From Natronomonas marina (lineage in GTDB: Archaea > Halobacteriota > Halobacteria > Halobacteriales > Haloarculaceae): a stretch of DNA of 64,000 nt. The notes beneath the pieces were generated by a model. The model worked only from the letters and a program-made list of their open reading frames with translations, searched no databases and was not told the origin of the DNA. The position numbers and the translations under genes were made by a program. This document shows positions 33,941 to 41,893 of the stretch, in pieces (within the stretch, counting starts at the first letter, position 1; each line of letters begins with the position of its first letter). The DNA is taken from NCBI RefSeq assembly GCF_024298905.1, contig NZ_CP101154.1, positions 186,001 through 250,000 on the forward strand, given 5' to 3'.

Positions 33941-35317
33941 TCAGCGGAGTTCCTCGGCGACGAAACTGTCTCCGTCGCGGTGCCCCCGGACGGTCACCTC
34001 CTGGCCGAGGTGGACGTCGGCGTCCGTCTCGACGCGGAGCGTCTCCTCGCCGCTGTCCAGGATGACTGGATCGCCCGGCTGGACGACGGTCCCGGTGAAG
34101 GTCTCCCGGTCGCCATCGTGCGGTTCGTCGGCGTCGTCGGCGTCGCGGGTCTCGGGCGCAGAGCCGTCGGCGAACTCGTCGAGGCCGGCCGAGTCGCCGC
34201 CACGGTCCGGTTCGGCGCCGTCGAGGACGACCACGGCCGACTGCCACCCGGCCGACGCCTCGAGGTCGTCCTGCCAGCCGTCCTGTATCTCGACGTCGGC
34301 ACAGAAGATTTCGTCGCCCGGCCCGACGTCGAGGTCGGCCTTCGGTCCCCACAGCGCGACCCGGATGTCATCCGTCTCGTCCTGCAGGCGGACGTTCCGC
34401 ACCTGGCCCTCGCTGCCGTCGTCGCGGTCGAAGGTCCGTTTGGGGTCCGCCGACCGGATCACGCCGGCGATGTCGACCGTCTCCTCGATTTCGACCCCGG
34501 CGATGTCGGTTGCATCGGGGACGAACTCGACGGACTCCTCGAGTTCCTCGATGGCGCCGCGGTCCCCGACGTGTAGTTCGAGGGCGCCCTCTCGCTCGCG
34601 GACGTAGCCGTCGACGATTTCGACGCTCTGGCCGGCGTCCAGTTCCGTCGCGCGGTCGGCCCGCTCGTCCCACAGCGTCACGCGAACGCGGCCCGTCTCG
34701 TCGCCGACGGTCAGGTTCGACACCCGGCCCTCGCTGCCGTCGTCGCGGTCGAAGGTCCGCACCTCGTCGGTGTCGAGCACGACGCCGCGGAGGTTCACGT
34801 CGGACTGGCCGAGCGACAGCGACTCGACGGTCCCGTCACCCCCCACGTCGACGTCGATGTCGGCGTCGGCGTCCGGTTCGACGCGGTCGGCGCTGACCTC
34901 CACGCCGTTGTAGCCGTCCTTCGGGCGGCCCTTCACCCGGAGGACCTGCCCGGCCGCGAGTTCCTCCTCGGCGGCCACCGCGTCGTCGTCCCACAGCGCG
35001 ACCCGGATACTGCCCGACTCGTCGGCGACCTCGAGGTTGAGTACGTGGCCGTCCTCGTCGTCGCCGTCCCGCTCGAAGGTCCGCAACTCGCCGACGCTCA
35101 GCACCTTGCCGAGGAACTTCGCCTCCTCGAGGCCCGGTTCGACGTCGGCGATGGTCTCGACCTCGCCGCCGTCGAGGTCGTGCGCGATGAGCATCGCGGC
35201 CGTCTCCTCGTCGGCCAGCCCCCCCATCTGCTCGACCTTCTCCTCGACGGCCTCGCGGAACTCCTCCTCGGAGACGTCGGCGTCGAGGTCCGCGTAGACA
35301 TCCTCGATGGCACCCAT
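33941..35317 (-). CDS. rpa2: Single-stranded DNA-binding protein, RPA type with three OB folds
   Basis: The 458-residue protein contains three OB-fold repeats, seen as ELRTFERDGDDEDGHVLNLE, EVRTFDRDDGSEGRVSNLTV and PKRTFDRDDGSEGQVRNVRL. Each is followed by a strand such as IRVALWDDDA, RVRVTLWDERA or IRVALWGPKA. This is the layout of Haloferax RPA2. It protects single-stranded DNA in replication and repair. I used the ATG at 35317 (MGAIEDV); an ATG at 35332 adds five residues. The order RPA, histone, deacetylase runs down one strand with gaps of 72 bp and then an overlap. Confidence 0.92.
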   Translation of the reverse strand: MGAIEDVYADLDADVSEEEFREAVEEKVEQMGGLADEETAAMLIAHDLDGGEVETIADVEPGLEEAKFLGKVLSVGELRTFERDGDDEDGHVLNLEVADESGSIRVALWDDDAVAAEEELAAGQVLRVKGRPKDGYNGVEVSADRVEPDADADIDVDVGGDGTVESLSLGQSDVNLRGVVLDTDEVRTFDRDDGSEGRVSNLTVGDETGRVRVTLWDERADRATELDAGQSVEIVDGYVREREGALELHVGDRGAIEELEESVEFVPDATDIAGVEIEETVDIAGVIRSADPKRTFDRDDGSEGQVRNVRLQDETDDIRVALWGPKADLDVGPGDEIFCADVEIQDGWQDDLEASAGWQSAVVVLDGAEPDRGGDSAGLDEFADGSAPETRDADDADEPHDGDRETFTGTVVQPGDPVILDSGEETLRVETDADVHLGQEVTVRGHRDGDSFVAEELR

Positions 35318-35434
35318 AGCTACAGATGGCATGGACGGCCTCCCGAAAAGCGTTGTCGTTGTCGGTACGACCCGCTGTCGTCCGGTCGTCTGGGCATGGG
35401 GGGCCTGGCCGCGTCCTCCGGCAAAAACCCTCGG

Positions 35435-36055
35435 CTACCGGCTCCGAATCTCCCAGTCGCCGTCGTCGAAGCGGGCGACGGCGTCGAAGAGCGACGACAG
35501 CGTCGCCAGCACCTGGTCGTCGTGGGCCTCGGGGTCGATGTGATAGTGGGCGACCGCGTCCATCGACCGCACCTGGTTCGAGAGGACGTGCAGGAACCGG
35601 AACGCCCGCTCGAGTTCGACGTACTGCAGCAGCACCGTCAGCGAGTCGAAGGTGACGACCGTCTCGGGACCGCCGTAGCCGTCGAGGTAGTTGCCGACCT
35701 TGATGCCGACGCCCGTCAGGTCGCCCGGGTTCTCCACGCAGGCGACGGCGTTCCCGTCGATGTCGCTGGCGTCCCCCGGACCGCGCGTCGACTCGCCGAC
35801 GCAGATGATGCCGCACCGCCGCGGCTTCCCGTCGGCGTACCGGCGCCACTCGTCGAGATACTGGTCGGGCGTCTGCCGGTAGTCAACGGCGAGGACGTCG
35901 ACCGTCGAGGGCTGGTCGGGGAAAAGCGTCCGGTAGTACGACTCGCGGGCCCTCTCGTCGAGCGACGTCGCCAGCACGAGGACGTTCGACGCGTCCTCGA
36001 GGTCGGCGCTGCTCGGGCGGTCGATCAGATCGCCGACTGACTCCCCGGCTGACAT
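35435..36055 (-). CDS. RecA/KaiC-like fold protein without P-loop (DUF7504 type)
   Basis: The 206-residue protein looks like the haloarchaeal DUF7504 family, related to KaiC/RAD55. ASNVLVLATSLDERARESYY occupies the first beta-alpha unit, and GGPETVVTFDSLTVLLQYVE corresponds to Walker B. The P-loop position carries no G-x4-GK-[ST], so it is unlikely to bind ATP normally. AVAHYHIDPEAHD follows late. These proteins may act in signalling; nothing in the context says which. It is divergent from a tRNA-Arg gene. Confidence 0.72.
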   Translation of the reverse strand: MSAGESVGDLIDRPSSADLEDASNVLVLATSLDERARESYYRTLFPDQPSTVDVLAVDYRQTPDQYLDEWRRYADGKPRRCGIICVGESTRGPGDASDIDGNAVACVENPGDLTGVGIKVGNYLDGYGGPETVVTFDSLTVLLQYVELERAFRFLHVLSNQVRSMDAVAHYHIDPEAHDDQVLATLSSLFDAVARFDDGDWEIRSR

Positions 36056-36167
36056 CTTAATCCTCCTTCGCCGTTCTCCGCAATAAATACCATGGATGGT
36101 TGACAGGCACCGGTCGCGGTAGCTGAATCGTAACCCCTATACGTCGAACCGGGGTACGTAGAGATGA

Positions 36168-36240
36168 GTCCGGATAGGGTAGTGGACTATCCTCTTGGCT
36201 TGCGGAGCCAGGGACCGGCGTTCAAATCGCCGTCCGGACG
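36168..36240 (+). tRNA. tRNA-Arg (anticodon GCG)
   Basis: The plus strand forms a 73-nt cloverleaf with acceptor GTCCGGA/TCCGGAC and discriminator G. Its anticodon stem is TTGGC/GCCAG around TTGCGGA, and the T arm is CGGCG-TTCAAAT-CGCCG. The anticodon GCG reads CGC arginine codons. No intron is seen. Its last 21 nt reappear downstream, which marks a likely integration site. Confidence 0.93.
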
Positions 36241-36449
36241 TTCTTCGGCGAACGACGCGACGAGCGCCAGCGAGGAGACCGTTCGCCGAAGACGGCCCGA
36301 CGCGATTTGAGCAGACGAGGAACGCGCAGCGAACGGAGTGAGCGAGCATTTCTCGGCGAGTTCAAATCGCCGTCCGGACGCTCACTTCGTTCGCGTCCGA
36401 ACGAGGTTCACGCTCGCTCCGCTCGCGTGAACCGCCGTCCGGACGTTCT
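36220..36449 (+). repeat. Direct repeats of the tRNA-Arg 3' end and a 13-bp inverted repeat (att-like remnants)
   Basis: The 21-bp segment at 36220-36240 (the 3' end of tRNA-Arg) recurs exactly at 36360-36380. A shorter 17-bp match to 36228-36244 lies at 36433-36449. Between them a perfect 13-bp inverted repeat, TCTTCGGCGAACG and CGTTCGCCGAAGA, occupies 36242-36254 and 36280-36292. The 290-bp gap holds no supported gene. Repeats of a tRNA 3' end are the usual trace of site-specific integration or excision. Confidence 0.8.
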
Positions 36450-36530
36450 CATTGGTGCAACACCGCGAGCGACAGCGAGGAACCGTGATTCGCCCCGTCG
36501 ATTTTTCTACCGACGGCCGGTAACCGACGT

Positions 36531-37115
36531 ATGGACCACCTGCGGGCGGGGACGGCGCTGTTCAACGCCGGCCACTACCTCGCGGCCCACGAGCCGTGGG
36601 AGGAGCGCTGGCTCGAGGACCCTCGCGGGAACCGGGACGACTGCATCCAGGGACTGGTACAGGCGACGGCCGCGACCCACAAGGCCCGGACGGGCAACTG
36701 GTCGGGCGCCGTGGGTCTCGCCGAGAGCGGCGCGGCCTACCTCGATGGCTGCGGGCACGAGGATCTGCGGGCCTGGGTCCGGCGGCTCGCCGCCGACCCG
36801 GAACTCGCAGAACGGGAGCGGCCACCCGCCCTGGCTGTCGATGGCGAAGTGGTCACCGTCGAGGACCTGCAGTTTCCGGCCGCGGGCATCGCCGCCGAGG
36901 CGCTGGCGGAGACCCGGGGCGACGAGGTCGTCGAGCGGGCCGTCGCCTACGCCGAGGAGGCGGTCGCCGCCGGGGAGGAGACCAGTCCCTTCGTGGCGCT
37001 GACGCTGTCGTACCTGCGGGAGGAGTCGCCGGCCGTCCGCCAGCGGATCGCCGAGCACGTCCGGCGGCGGGAATCGAGGGACGCCGATGTCGAGGGGCTG
37101 TTCGACGCCGAGTGA
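36531..37115 (+). CDS. DUF309 family protein
   Basis: The 194-residue protein opens with FNAGHYLAAHEPWEERWLED near residues 11-30, the diagnostic DUF309 motif in which the His-Glu pairs form a compact helical bundle. CIQGLVQATAATHKARTGNW follows. The function is unknown, though the family resembles metal-binding or ligand-binding helical proteins. A TTTTTCT box lies about 29 nt before the ATG. It converges on the azf stop with a 31-bp gap. Confidence 0.88.
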   Translation: MDHLRAGTALFNAGHYLAAHEPWEERWLEDPRGNRDDCIQGLVQATAATHKARTGNWSGAVGLAESGAAYLDGCGHEDLRAWVRRLAADPELAERERPPALAVDGEVVTVEDLQFPAAGIAAEALAETRGDEVVERAVAYAEEAVAAGEETSPFVALTLSYLREESPAVRQRIAEHVRRRESRDADVEGLFDAE

Positions 37116-37146
37116 CGTTTCTGGTCCCCGACCGGAGGGCCCGCCG

Positions 37147-37914
37147 TCAGTCCTCCTCGAGCGGTTCGCCCTCGAAGGTGTAGTCGGCGGAGTTGTCCTG
37201 TGGGTCGTATCCGAGCACCTCGCGGGCGCGCTCCAGCGAGTAGTACTTGCGGTCGTTGTCCGAGATGCCGTAGACGATTTCGTAGTCGTAGTCGGCCTGC
37301 AGCGCACGGTCGTGGATGTGGGCGCAGTCGCGGTAGGAGAGCCACATCGCCTGTCCGCGCTCGTACTCGGCGGGCGGGTGGTTCCGCGTCAGGTTGCCGA
37401 TGCGGATGTTGCAGACGTCGATGCCGTACTCGTCGTGGTAGTAGCGGCCGACGAGTTCGCCGGTGGCCTTCGAGATGCCGTAGAAGTTCCCCGGTCGGGG
37501 GAGTTCGGTGCCGTCGAGCAGGAACTCGTCGTCCTCGCGGTAGAGGTCTGGCTTGCGCTCGGTCTCGTAGTGGCCGACGGCGTGGTTCGAGGAGGCGAAG
37601 ACGAACTTCTCGGCGCCGGCCTCGACGGCGGCCTCGTAGAGCACCTTCGTCCCGTGGATGTTGGTGTCGAGCACCGAGTCCCACGGCGCGTCACGGCGGG
37701 GGTCGCCCGCGAGGTGGACGACGGCGCCGACGCCCTCGCAGGCCTCCGCGACGACCGCCTCGTCGACGACGTCGCCGACGAGGTACGGGTGGTCGGGGTC
37801 GAACGGCGGCGGGTTGTGGAAGAGGTAGCGCCAGTCGTAGTCGTCGGCGAGTCCCTCCCGTATCGCCGTCCCGACGGCGCCTTTCGCACCCGTGAGCAAC
37901 ACGGTGTCGTCCAT
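37147..37914 (-). CDS. azf: NAD-dependent glucose-6-phosphate dehydrogenase, Azf-type (extended SDR)
   Basis: The 255-residue SDR protein has TGAKGAVGTAI at residues 8-18 and the catalytic pair in FYGISKATGELVGRY (Y-x3-K). It matches the archaeal Zwischenferment (Azf) of Haloferax volcanii in size and pattern, an unusual glucose-6-phosphate dehydrogenase unrelated to the classical enzyme. It probably makes 6-phosphogluconolactone for the oxidative pentose phosphate pathway, with gndA (859-1761) downstream in metabolism. The start at 37914 (MDDTVLL) was chosen; seven more residues are open upstream. Other sugar-nucleotide or uronate dehydrogenases of the same fold remain possible. Confidence 0.72.
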   Translation of the reverse strand: MDDTVLLTGAKGAVGTAIREGLADDYDWRYLFHNPPPFDPDHPYLVGDVVDEAVVAEACEGVGAVVHLAGDPRRDAPWDSVLDTNIHGTKVLYEAAVEAGAEKFVFASSNHAVGHYETERKPDLYREDDEFLLDGTELPRPGNFYGISKATGELVGRYYHDEYGIDVCNIRIGNLTRNHPPAEYERGQAMWLSYRDCAHIHDRALQADYDYEIVYGISDNDRKYYSLERAREVLGYDPQDNSADYTFEGEPLEED

Positions 37915-38034
37915 GTGGGTAAACGATAGCGGCAACCGAGTAAGAAACGTCCGGTTCGTTTCGGAACTGCCGGCGGTCCCGTTTCGGGGTCGGTCTTGCC
38001 GGGCCGAATCGGGCGCCGGGGCGACGACTGCTGC

Positions 38035-39009
38035 TCAGTCCGCGGCCGCCGACCCGTCGTCCAGCGCGACGAGTTCCTCGACGTCCGGAATCTCGGCGTC
38101 GGCGTCCGTGATGATGTCGATGCGGCGGGTGAGTTTGTCGCGGGCGTAGTTGACCAGCGGCATCGGGTCGATGACGCTGTCCCCGACGGAGACGGTCTCG
38201 GCGACGAACGGCATCAGCTCCTTCAGCGTCTCCTGGACGACGGCCTCGTCGACGCCGTTCTCGGCGATGTGGTGCTGGACCTTCTGCATCCCGAAGCCGA
38301 CGTGGCGCCCCTCGTCGCTCCGGATGTAGTTGATGCCCTTCACCAGGCCCGCGAGGTGCGGCGTCTCCCGGTCGGGCGGCGTCAGCGGGTCGTCGTCGTC
38401 GGCTCCCAGCGCCGTCGTTAGACCGAAGTAGCCGGTCTGTGCGAGCACCGACTCGACGACGAGGTGGTAGTGACAGTACGCTCGGACGCGGTTCTCGGGC
38501 GTGTCGTCGGTCAGAAGCGTCTCCATGGCGTCCTCGGTGCGCTCGAACAGTTCGACGTAGCCGTCGGGGAAGAACCGCTGGTCGGTCGGGGGCACCTTCT
38601 CCCAGCCCCGTTCCTCGGCGACCGGGTAGATGACCTCCCGCCAGTAGCGGTCGAAGAACTGGGTGTGCTTGGCCTCCTCGTAAATCTGGCTGGAGACGAA
38701 CATCTGGTCGTTGATGTCGTCGAGGGCGACCATCAGCGGCGCCAGGTCCTCCGTGACCGACTCCTCGCCGGCCCCGAACAGCGCGAGGTACTGGGTCACG
38801 TCGAGGAACTCCTCCCGGTCGCCCTCCATCGCCATCGCCCGCTCCCTGTCCTGTTCGATGAGCTCCTGGGAGATGTCCTCGTAGGGGTCCCAGTGGTTGT
38901 AGACGGCGTGTTTGAAGTAGCCGCCGCCGACCGACTCCTCGCTGATGCGCATCTCGCGGCTCGTATCCCGTATCTGCGTCATATCCTGGCCGAGGGTCCC
39001 ATCCTGCAT
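38035..39009 (-). CDS. R2-like diiron/Mn-Fe protein (R2-like ligand-binding oxidase or ribonucleotide reductase beta-like)
   Basis: The 324-residue ferritin-like protein retains a full six-residue metal site: a glutamate in GEESVTEDLAPL, E-x2-H in SSQIYEEAKHTQFF, a glutamate in HLVVESVLAQTG, and E-x2-H in RSDEGRHVGFG. A ribonucleotide reductase alpha subunit is not adjacent. The E-E-A-K-H pattern with a Val or Ile nearby points to R2-like ligand-binding oxidases rather than true R2. I used the ATG at 39009; other in-frame ATGs exist at 39027 and 38982. The substrate is unknown. Confidence 0.82.
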   Translation of the reverse strand: MQDGTLGQDMTQIRDTSREMRISEESVGGGYFKHAVYNHWDPYEDISQELIEQDRERAMAMEGDREEFLDVTQYLALFGAGEESVTEDLAPLMVALDDINDQMFVSSQIYEEAKHTQFFDRYWREVIYPVAEERGWEKVPPTDQRFFPDGYVELFERTEDAMETLLTDDTPENRVRAYCHYHLVVESVLAQTGYFGLTTALGADDDDPLTPPDRETPHLAGLVKGINYIRSDEGRHVGFGMQKVQHHIAENGVDEAVVQETLKELMPFVAETVSVGDSVIDPMPLVNYARDKLTRRIDIITDADAEIPDVEELVALDDGSAAAD

Positions 39010-39079
39010 GATGGTAACTCCCCGCATTCGAGGCGGTTTATGAGCAGCCGGGCCGCCCTGACGGGGACGACGGCCGCGA

Positions 39080-39847
39080 CTACCGGCCCTCGAAGTCGGG
39101 TTCGCGGTCGCCCATGAAGGCGGCGACGCCCTCCATGAAGTCCTCGCTCTCTATCATCTCCTCCTGGGCCAGCGCCTCCTCCCGGAGCGTCTCCTCCAGC
39201 GAGCGGTGGTCGCTCCGGTAGACGAGCCGTTTGGCGGCGGCGACGGCCATCGTCGGCCGGCCGGCCAGCGTCTCGGCGCGGTCGGCGACGAACGCGTCCA
39301 GGTCCTCGCCCGCAACGACCTCGTTGGCGACGCCCAACTCGACGGCCCGCTCGGCATCGATGCGGTCGCCCGTTATCAGGAGTTCCAGTGCCTTCCGGGT
39401 GCCGACCAGTCGCGGGAGCGTGTAGGTCGCGCCGGTGTCCGGCGCCAGCCCGATGTTGGTGAAGCCCCACTCGAAGAAGGCGTCCTCGGCGGCGTAGACG
39501 AAGTCACAGGCGGCCGCGATGGAGGCGCCGGCCCCGACCGCCGGGCCGGGCACCTTCGCAACCGTGGGCTTCTCCATCCGTATCAGCCCGGTGGCGATGG
39601 CGCCGAAGCCGACCTCCAGTTCGGCGGCGGGGCTGCCGCCGCCCATGTCGCCGGCCAGGTCCAGACCGGCACAGAAGGCGTCGCCCTCGCCCGTGAGGAC
39701 GACACACCGGACGCCGTCGTCGTAGGCGAGGTCGCGTATCTCCTCGGCCATCGCTTCGGAGGCCGGGGCGTCCAGGGCGTTCTTCCGCTCGGGGTTCGAT
39801 ATAGTGACGGTTGCGACGGCGCCGTCGCGGGTCGTCTCGACGCTCAT
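39080..39847 (-). CDS. Enoyl-CoA hydratase/isomerase family protein
   Basis: The 255-residue crotonase-fold protein has the CoA/oxyanion region LTGEGDAFCAGLDLAGDMGG near residues 51-70 and VPGPAVGAGASIAAACDFVY near 98-117. WGFTNIGLAPDTGATYTLPR follows; the two catalytic glutamates of crotonase are not both obvious, so hydratase versus isomerase is open. It lies in a region with an acyl-CoA metabolism theme but is not in an operon with the other such genes. A GTAAA box about 30 nt upstream of the ATG suggests a leaderless start. Confidence 0.88.
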   Translation of the reverse strand: MSVETTRDGAVATVTISNPERKNALDAPASEAMAEEIRDLAYDDGVRCVVLTGEGDAFCAGLDLAGDMGGGSPAAELEVGFGAIATGLIRMEKPTVAKVPGPAVGAGASIAAACDFVYAAEDAFFEWGFTNIGLAPDTGATYTLPRLVGTRKALELLITGDRIDAERAVELGVANEVVAGEDLDAFVADRAETLAGRPTMAVAAAKRLVYRSDHRSLEETLREEALAQEEMIESEDFMEGVAAFMGDREPDFEGR

Positions 39848-40244
39848 ACCCGGTTGGCTGTCGCCAGCGTCTTTACTCGTTGGGTCGTCCGCCCCGGAGG
39901 ATTCCCGTCCGCGGGCCGTTCCGGTCGGTACACTTATACGTTTGTCAGGTCTGTCAAACGGTATCGCGGTTCACGTATCGGTGGGGGGTAGGGGGGTGGT
40001 GATGCCGATCGAGTCGGGCGTGAACGGCAGTGGTGAGTCCGTCTATGCACGACGCCGAGCACGACGTCGATACGGTCGTATCGCTCGAAATCCGGGACGC
40101 GCTCCCGATCCTCCGACGGTCGAATCCAGTCGCCTCCGGCGGTCGGCCCGCTCCGGGACGCGCGCGACACGTCGCTCGCGGTCCTGCCGGACCGGACTCC
40201 CGGGGTAGCCAATCGCCGACGACGCCGGACGGGGGTTTCTCGCC
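39848..40244. other. 397-bp divergent region with promoter and possible coding remnant
   Basis: AT-rich TTATAC at 39934-39939 lies beside an imperfect inverted repeat, GTTTGTCAG and CTGTCAAAC, between 39941 and 39960. This is a plausible operator or promoter for the plus-strand RHS genes. From 40045 on, coding-like triplets are scattered across frames, consistent with an eroded 5' part of the next gene. No intact gene is supported. Confidence 0.5.
40045..40244 (+). pseudogene. Possible frameshifted 5' remnant of the RHS-N gene
   Basis: The ATG at 40045 opens a frame whose first ~25 codons look haloarchaeal (DVDTVVSLEIRDALPI) and then turn arginine/proline-rich. A second frame then shows coding-like GPLRDARDTSLAVLPD. 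The frame of the following gene is open back to a TAG at 40206-40208, encoding PIADDAGRGFLA just before the annotated start. This pattern fits one longer ancestral N-terminus broken by two indels. It may instead be chance. Confidence 0.3.
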
Positions 40245-41888
40245 GTGAGCGACGACGCCCAGAAGGCGGCCGCCTCCCGCTACGCCGACGACGATTGTGT
40301 CGTTCAGAACGATGGACTGCGAGGCGCCGTCGACGACTGGCGGGTCGGCGACCTCGACACCAGCGTCCTGCGGGACGTCGTCGATTACTGGCGAACCGGC
40401 GCGACCGTCTTCGAGAACCCGCCAGCAGCGCCCGGGTCCGCGGACGCCACGGGCAACGCCGACTTCGTCGAGGTCTCCTGGGCCGAGGTCGACGCCGCCA
40501 CGTCCTACGACCTCTACTGGTCGACCAGCCAGGACGTCTCCCCCGACACCGGGACCCGCATCGCCGACGTCGGGACGCCCTTCGCCCACGCCGGCGTCGA
40601 GACCGGCACGACCTACTACTACGTCGTCACGGCCCGCAACTGCGCCGGCGAGAGCGGCGCCTCCCCGACCGCCGAGGGGACCGTCCCCGAGCCGCCGACC
40701 CTCGAACCGGACGAACCCGAGGGCACGACACAGACCACCGTCGCCGACAGAGCGGAGGCGCTGTACACCGGCGACGATCCGGTGCAGACGGGCGTCGAGG
40801 CCGGCGCCATCGACCCCGGTCGCGTCGCCATCGTCAGCGGCACCGTCACCGACCGCGAGGGGGACCCGGTCGGCAACGCGACGGTCCGGGTGTCGGGCCG
40901 TCCGGAACTGGGACGGACGCTGTCCCGGGCCGACGGCACGTTCGACATGGCCGTCAACGGGGGAGGCACGGTGATATTCCGGTTCGAGCGGACCGGCTTC
41001 CTCCCGCTCCAGCGGCAGATCCCGGTCGGTTCGAACGCCCACCGGAAGGGGACGGCCGTCTCGCTCCTCCGGGAGACGGCCGAGAGCACGACCGTCGAGA
41101 CGGACAGCGACGACGGACAGGTGGCGACCAGCCAGCCGGTCTCGGACGGCGACGGCGACCGGCAGGCGGCGGTGTTCGTCCCGCCGAACACGTCGGCGAT
41201 GGACACCGACGACGGCACCGCCCCCGAGGAACTGGAGATTCGGGCGACCGAGTACACCGTCGGCGAGAACGGACCCGAGGCGATGCCCGACGAGTTGCCG
41301 AACCGGGTCGGCTACACGTACGCGGTGGAGTTGACGGCCCGGAATCCCGACAGCAGCGACGGCTCCACGAGCAGTCAGACCGCCTTCATCGATACCGAAT
41401 CGCGCGGCGACGTCGAGTTCGACCAGCCGGTCTACGAGTACGAGCGCAACTTCCTCGACTTCCCGGTCGGCCAGCGGGTACCGATGGGCTTCTACGACGA
41501 GGACGCCGCCGCCTGGGAGGGCGGCGACGACGGCCGCATCATCGAGATCCTCGACACCAGCGGCGGGAGCGCCTCCATCGACGTCGACGGCAGCGGCGAT
41601 CCCGCCGACCAGTCACAGCTCGACGAGCTGGGGGTGACCGACGAGGAACTGGCGATGCTCGCTACCCAGTACGAGGCCGGCGACCAGCTGTGGCGGACGC
41701 CGGTGCCGCACTTCTCGCCGTGGGACTGCAACTGGCCGTTCAACCCCCCTGCGGATTCCGTGCCGCCGCTACCCGACTTCGAGATCGAGGACGTGAACAT
41801 CGACGACGGTACGACGCCGCCCGAACCACCGAGCACGCCGGAGGAACCGCCCGAAGAGGACGAAGAGGACGACGACTGTCCGAAATAA
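40245..41888 (+). CDS. RHS/teneurin-type N-terminal half: dockerin-like, FN3 and carboxypeptidase-regulatory domains
   Basis: The 547-residue protein, read from a GTG, has several modules. Residues about 15-52 resemble the haloarchaeal dockerin-like module (GLRGAVDDWRVGDLD, DVVDYWRTG). FN3 occupies about 60-147 (TTYYYVVTARNCAG), and a carboxypeptidase-regulatory-like fold about 195-265 (VSGTVTDREGDPVGNATVRV, SRADGTFDMAVNGGG). A long region then ends PVPHFSPWDCNWPFNPP, followed by an acidic proline-rich tail. Bacterial RHS giants carry this same N-terminal block fused to the RHS core. No signal peptide is visible at the annotated start. The RHS core gene begins 5 bp after its stop. Confidence 0.82.
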   Translation: MSDDAQKAAASRYADDDCVVQNDGLRGAVDDWRVGDLDTSVLRDVVDYWRTGATVFENPPAAPGSADATGNADFVEVSWAEVDAATSYDLYWSTSQDVSPDTGTRIADVGTPFAHAGVETGTTYYYVVTARNCAGESGASPTAEGTVPEPPTLEPDEPEGTTQTTVADRAEALYTGDDPVQTGVEAGAIDPGRVAIVSGTVTDREGDPVGNATVRVSGRPELGRTLSRADGTFDMAVNGGGTVIFRFERTGFLPLQRQIPVGSNAHRKGTAVSLLRETAESTTVETDSDDGQVATSQPVSDGDGDRQAAVFVPPNTSAMDTDDGTAPEELEIRATEYTVGENGPEAMPDELPNRVGYTYAVELTARNPDSSDGSTSSQTAFIDTESRGDVEFDQPVYEYERNFLDFPVGQRVPMGFYDEDAAAWEGGDDGRIIEILDTSGGSASIDVDGSGDPADQSQLDELGVTDEELAMLATQYEAGDQLWRTPVPHFSPWDCNWPFNPPADSVPPLPDFEIEDVNIDDGTTPPEPPSTPEEPPEEDEEDDDCPK

Positions 41889-41893
41889 CACTC

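Noticed and set aside
36241-36530. Gene between tRNA-Arg and DUF309
   Set aside because: Open stretches are short and cross repeats of the tRNA end; no start signal or domain is seen.
40295-41893. In-frame upstream extension of the RHS core gene
   Set aside because: The frame is open far upstream, but its composition is arginine-rich and overlaps the acidic, domain-bearing frame of the first RHS gene. The ATG at 41894 starts at the canonical RHS plug.
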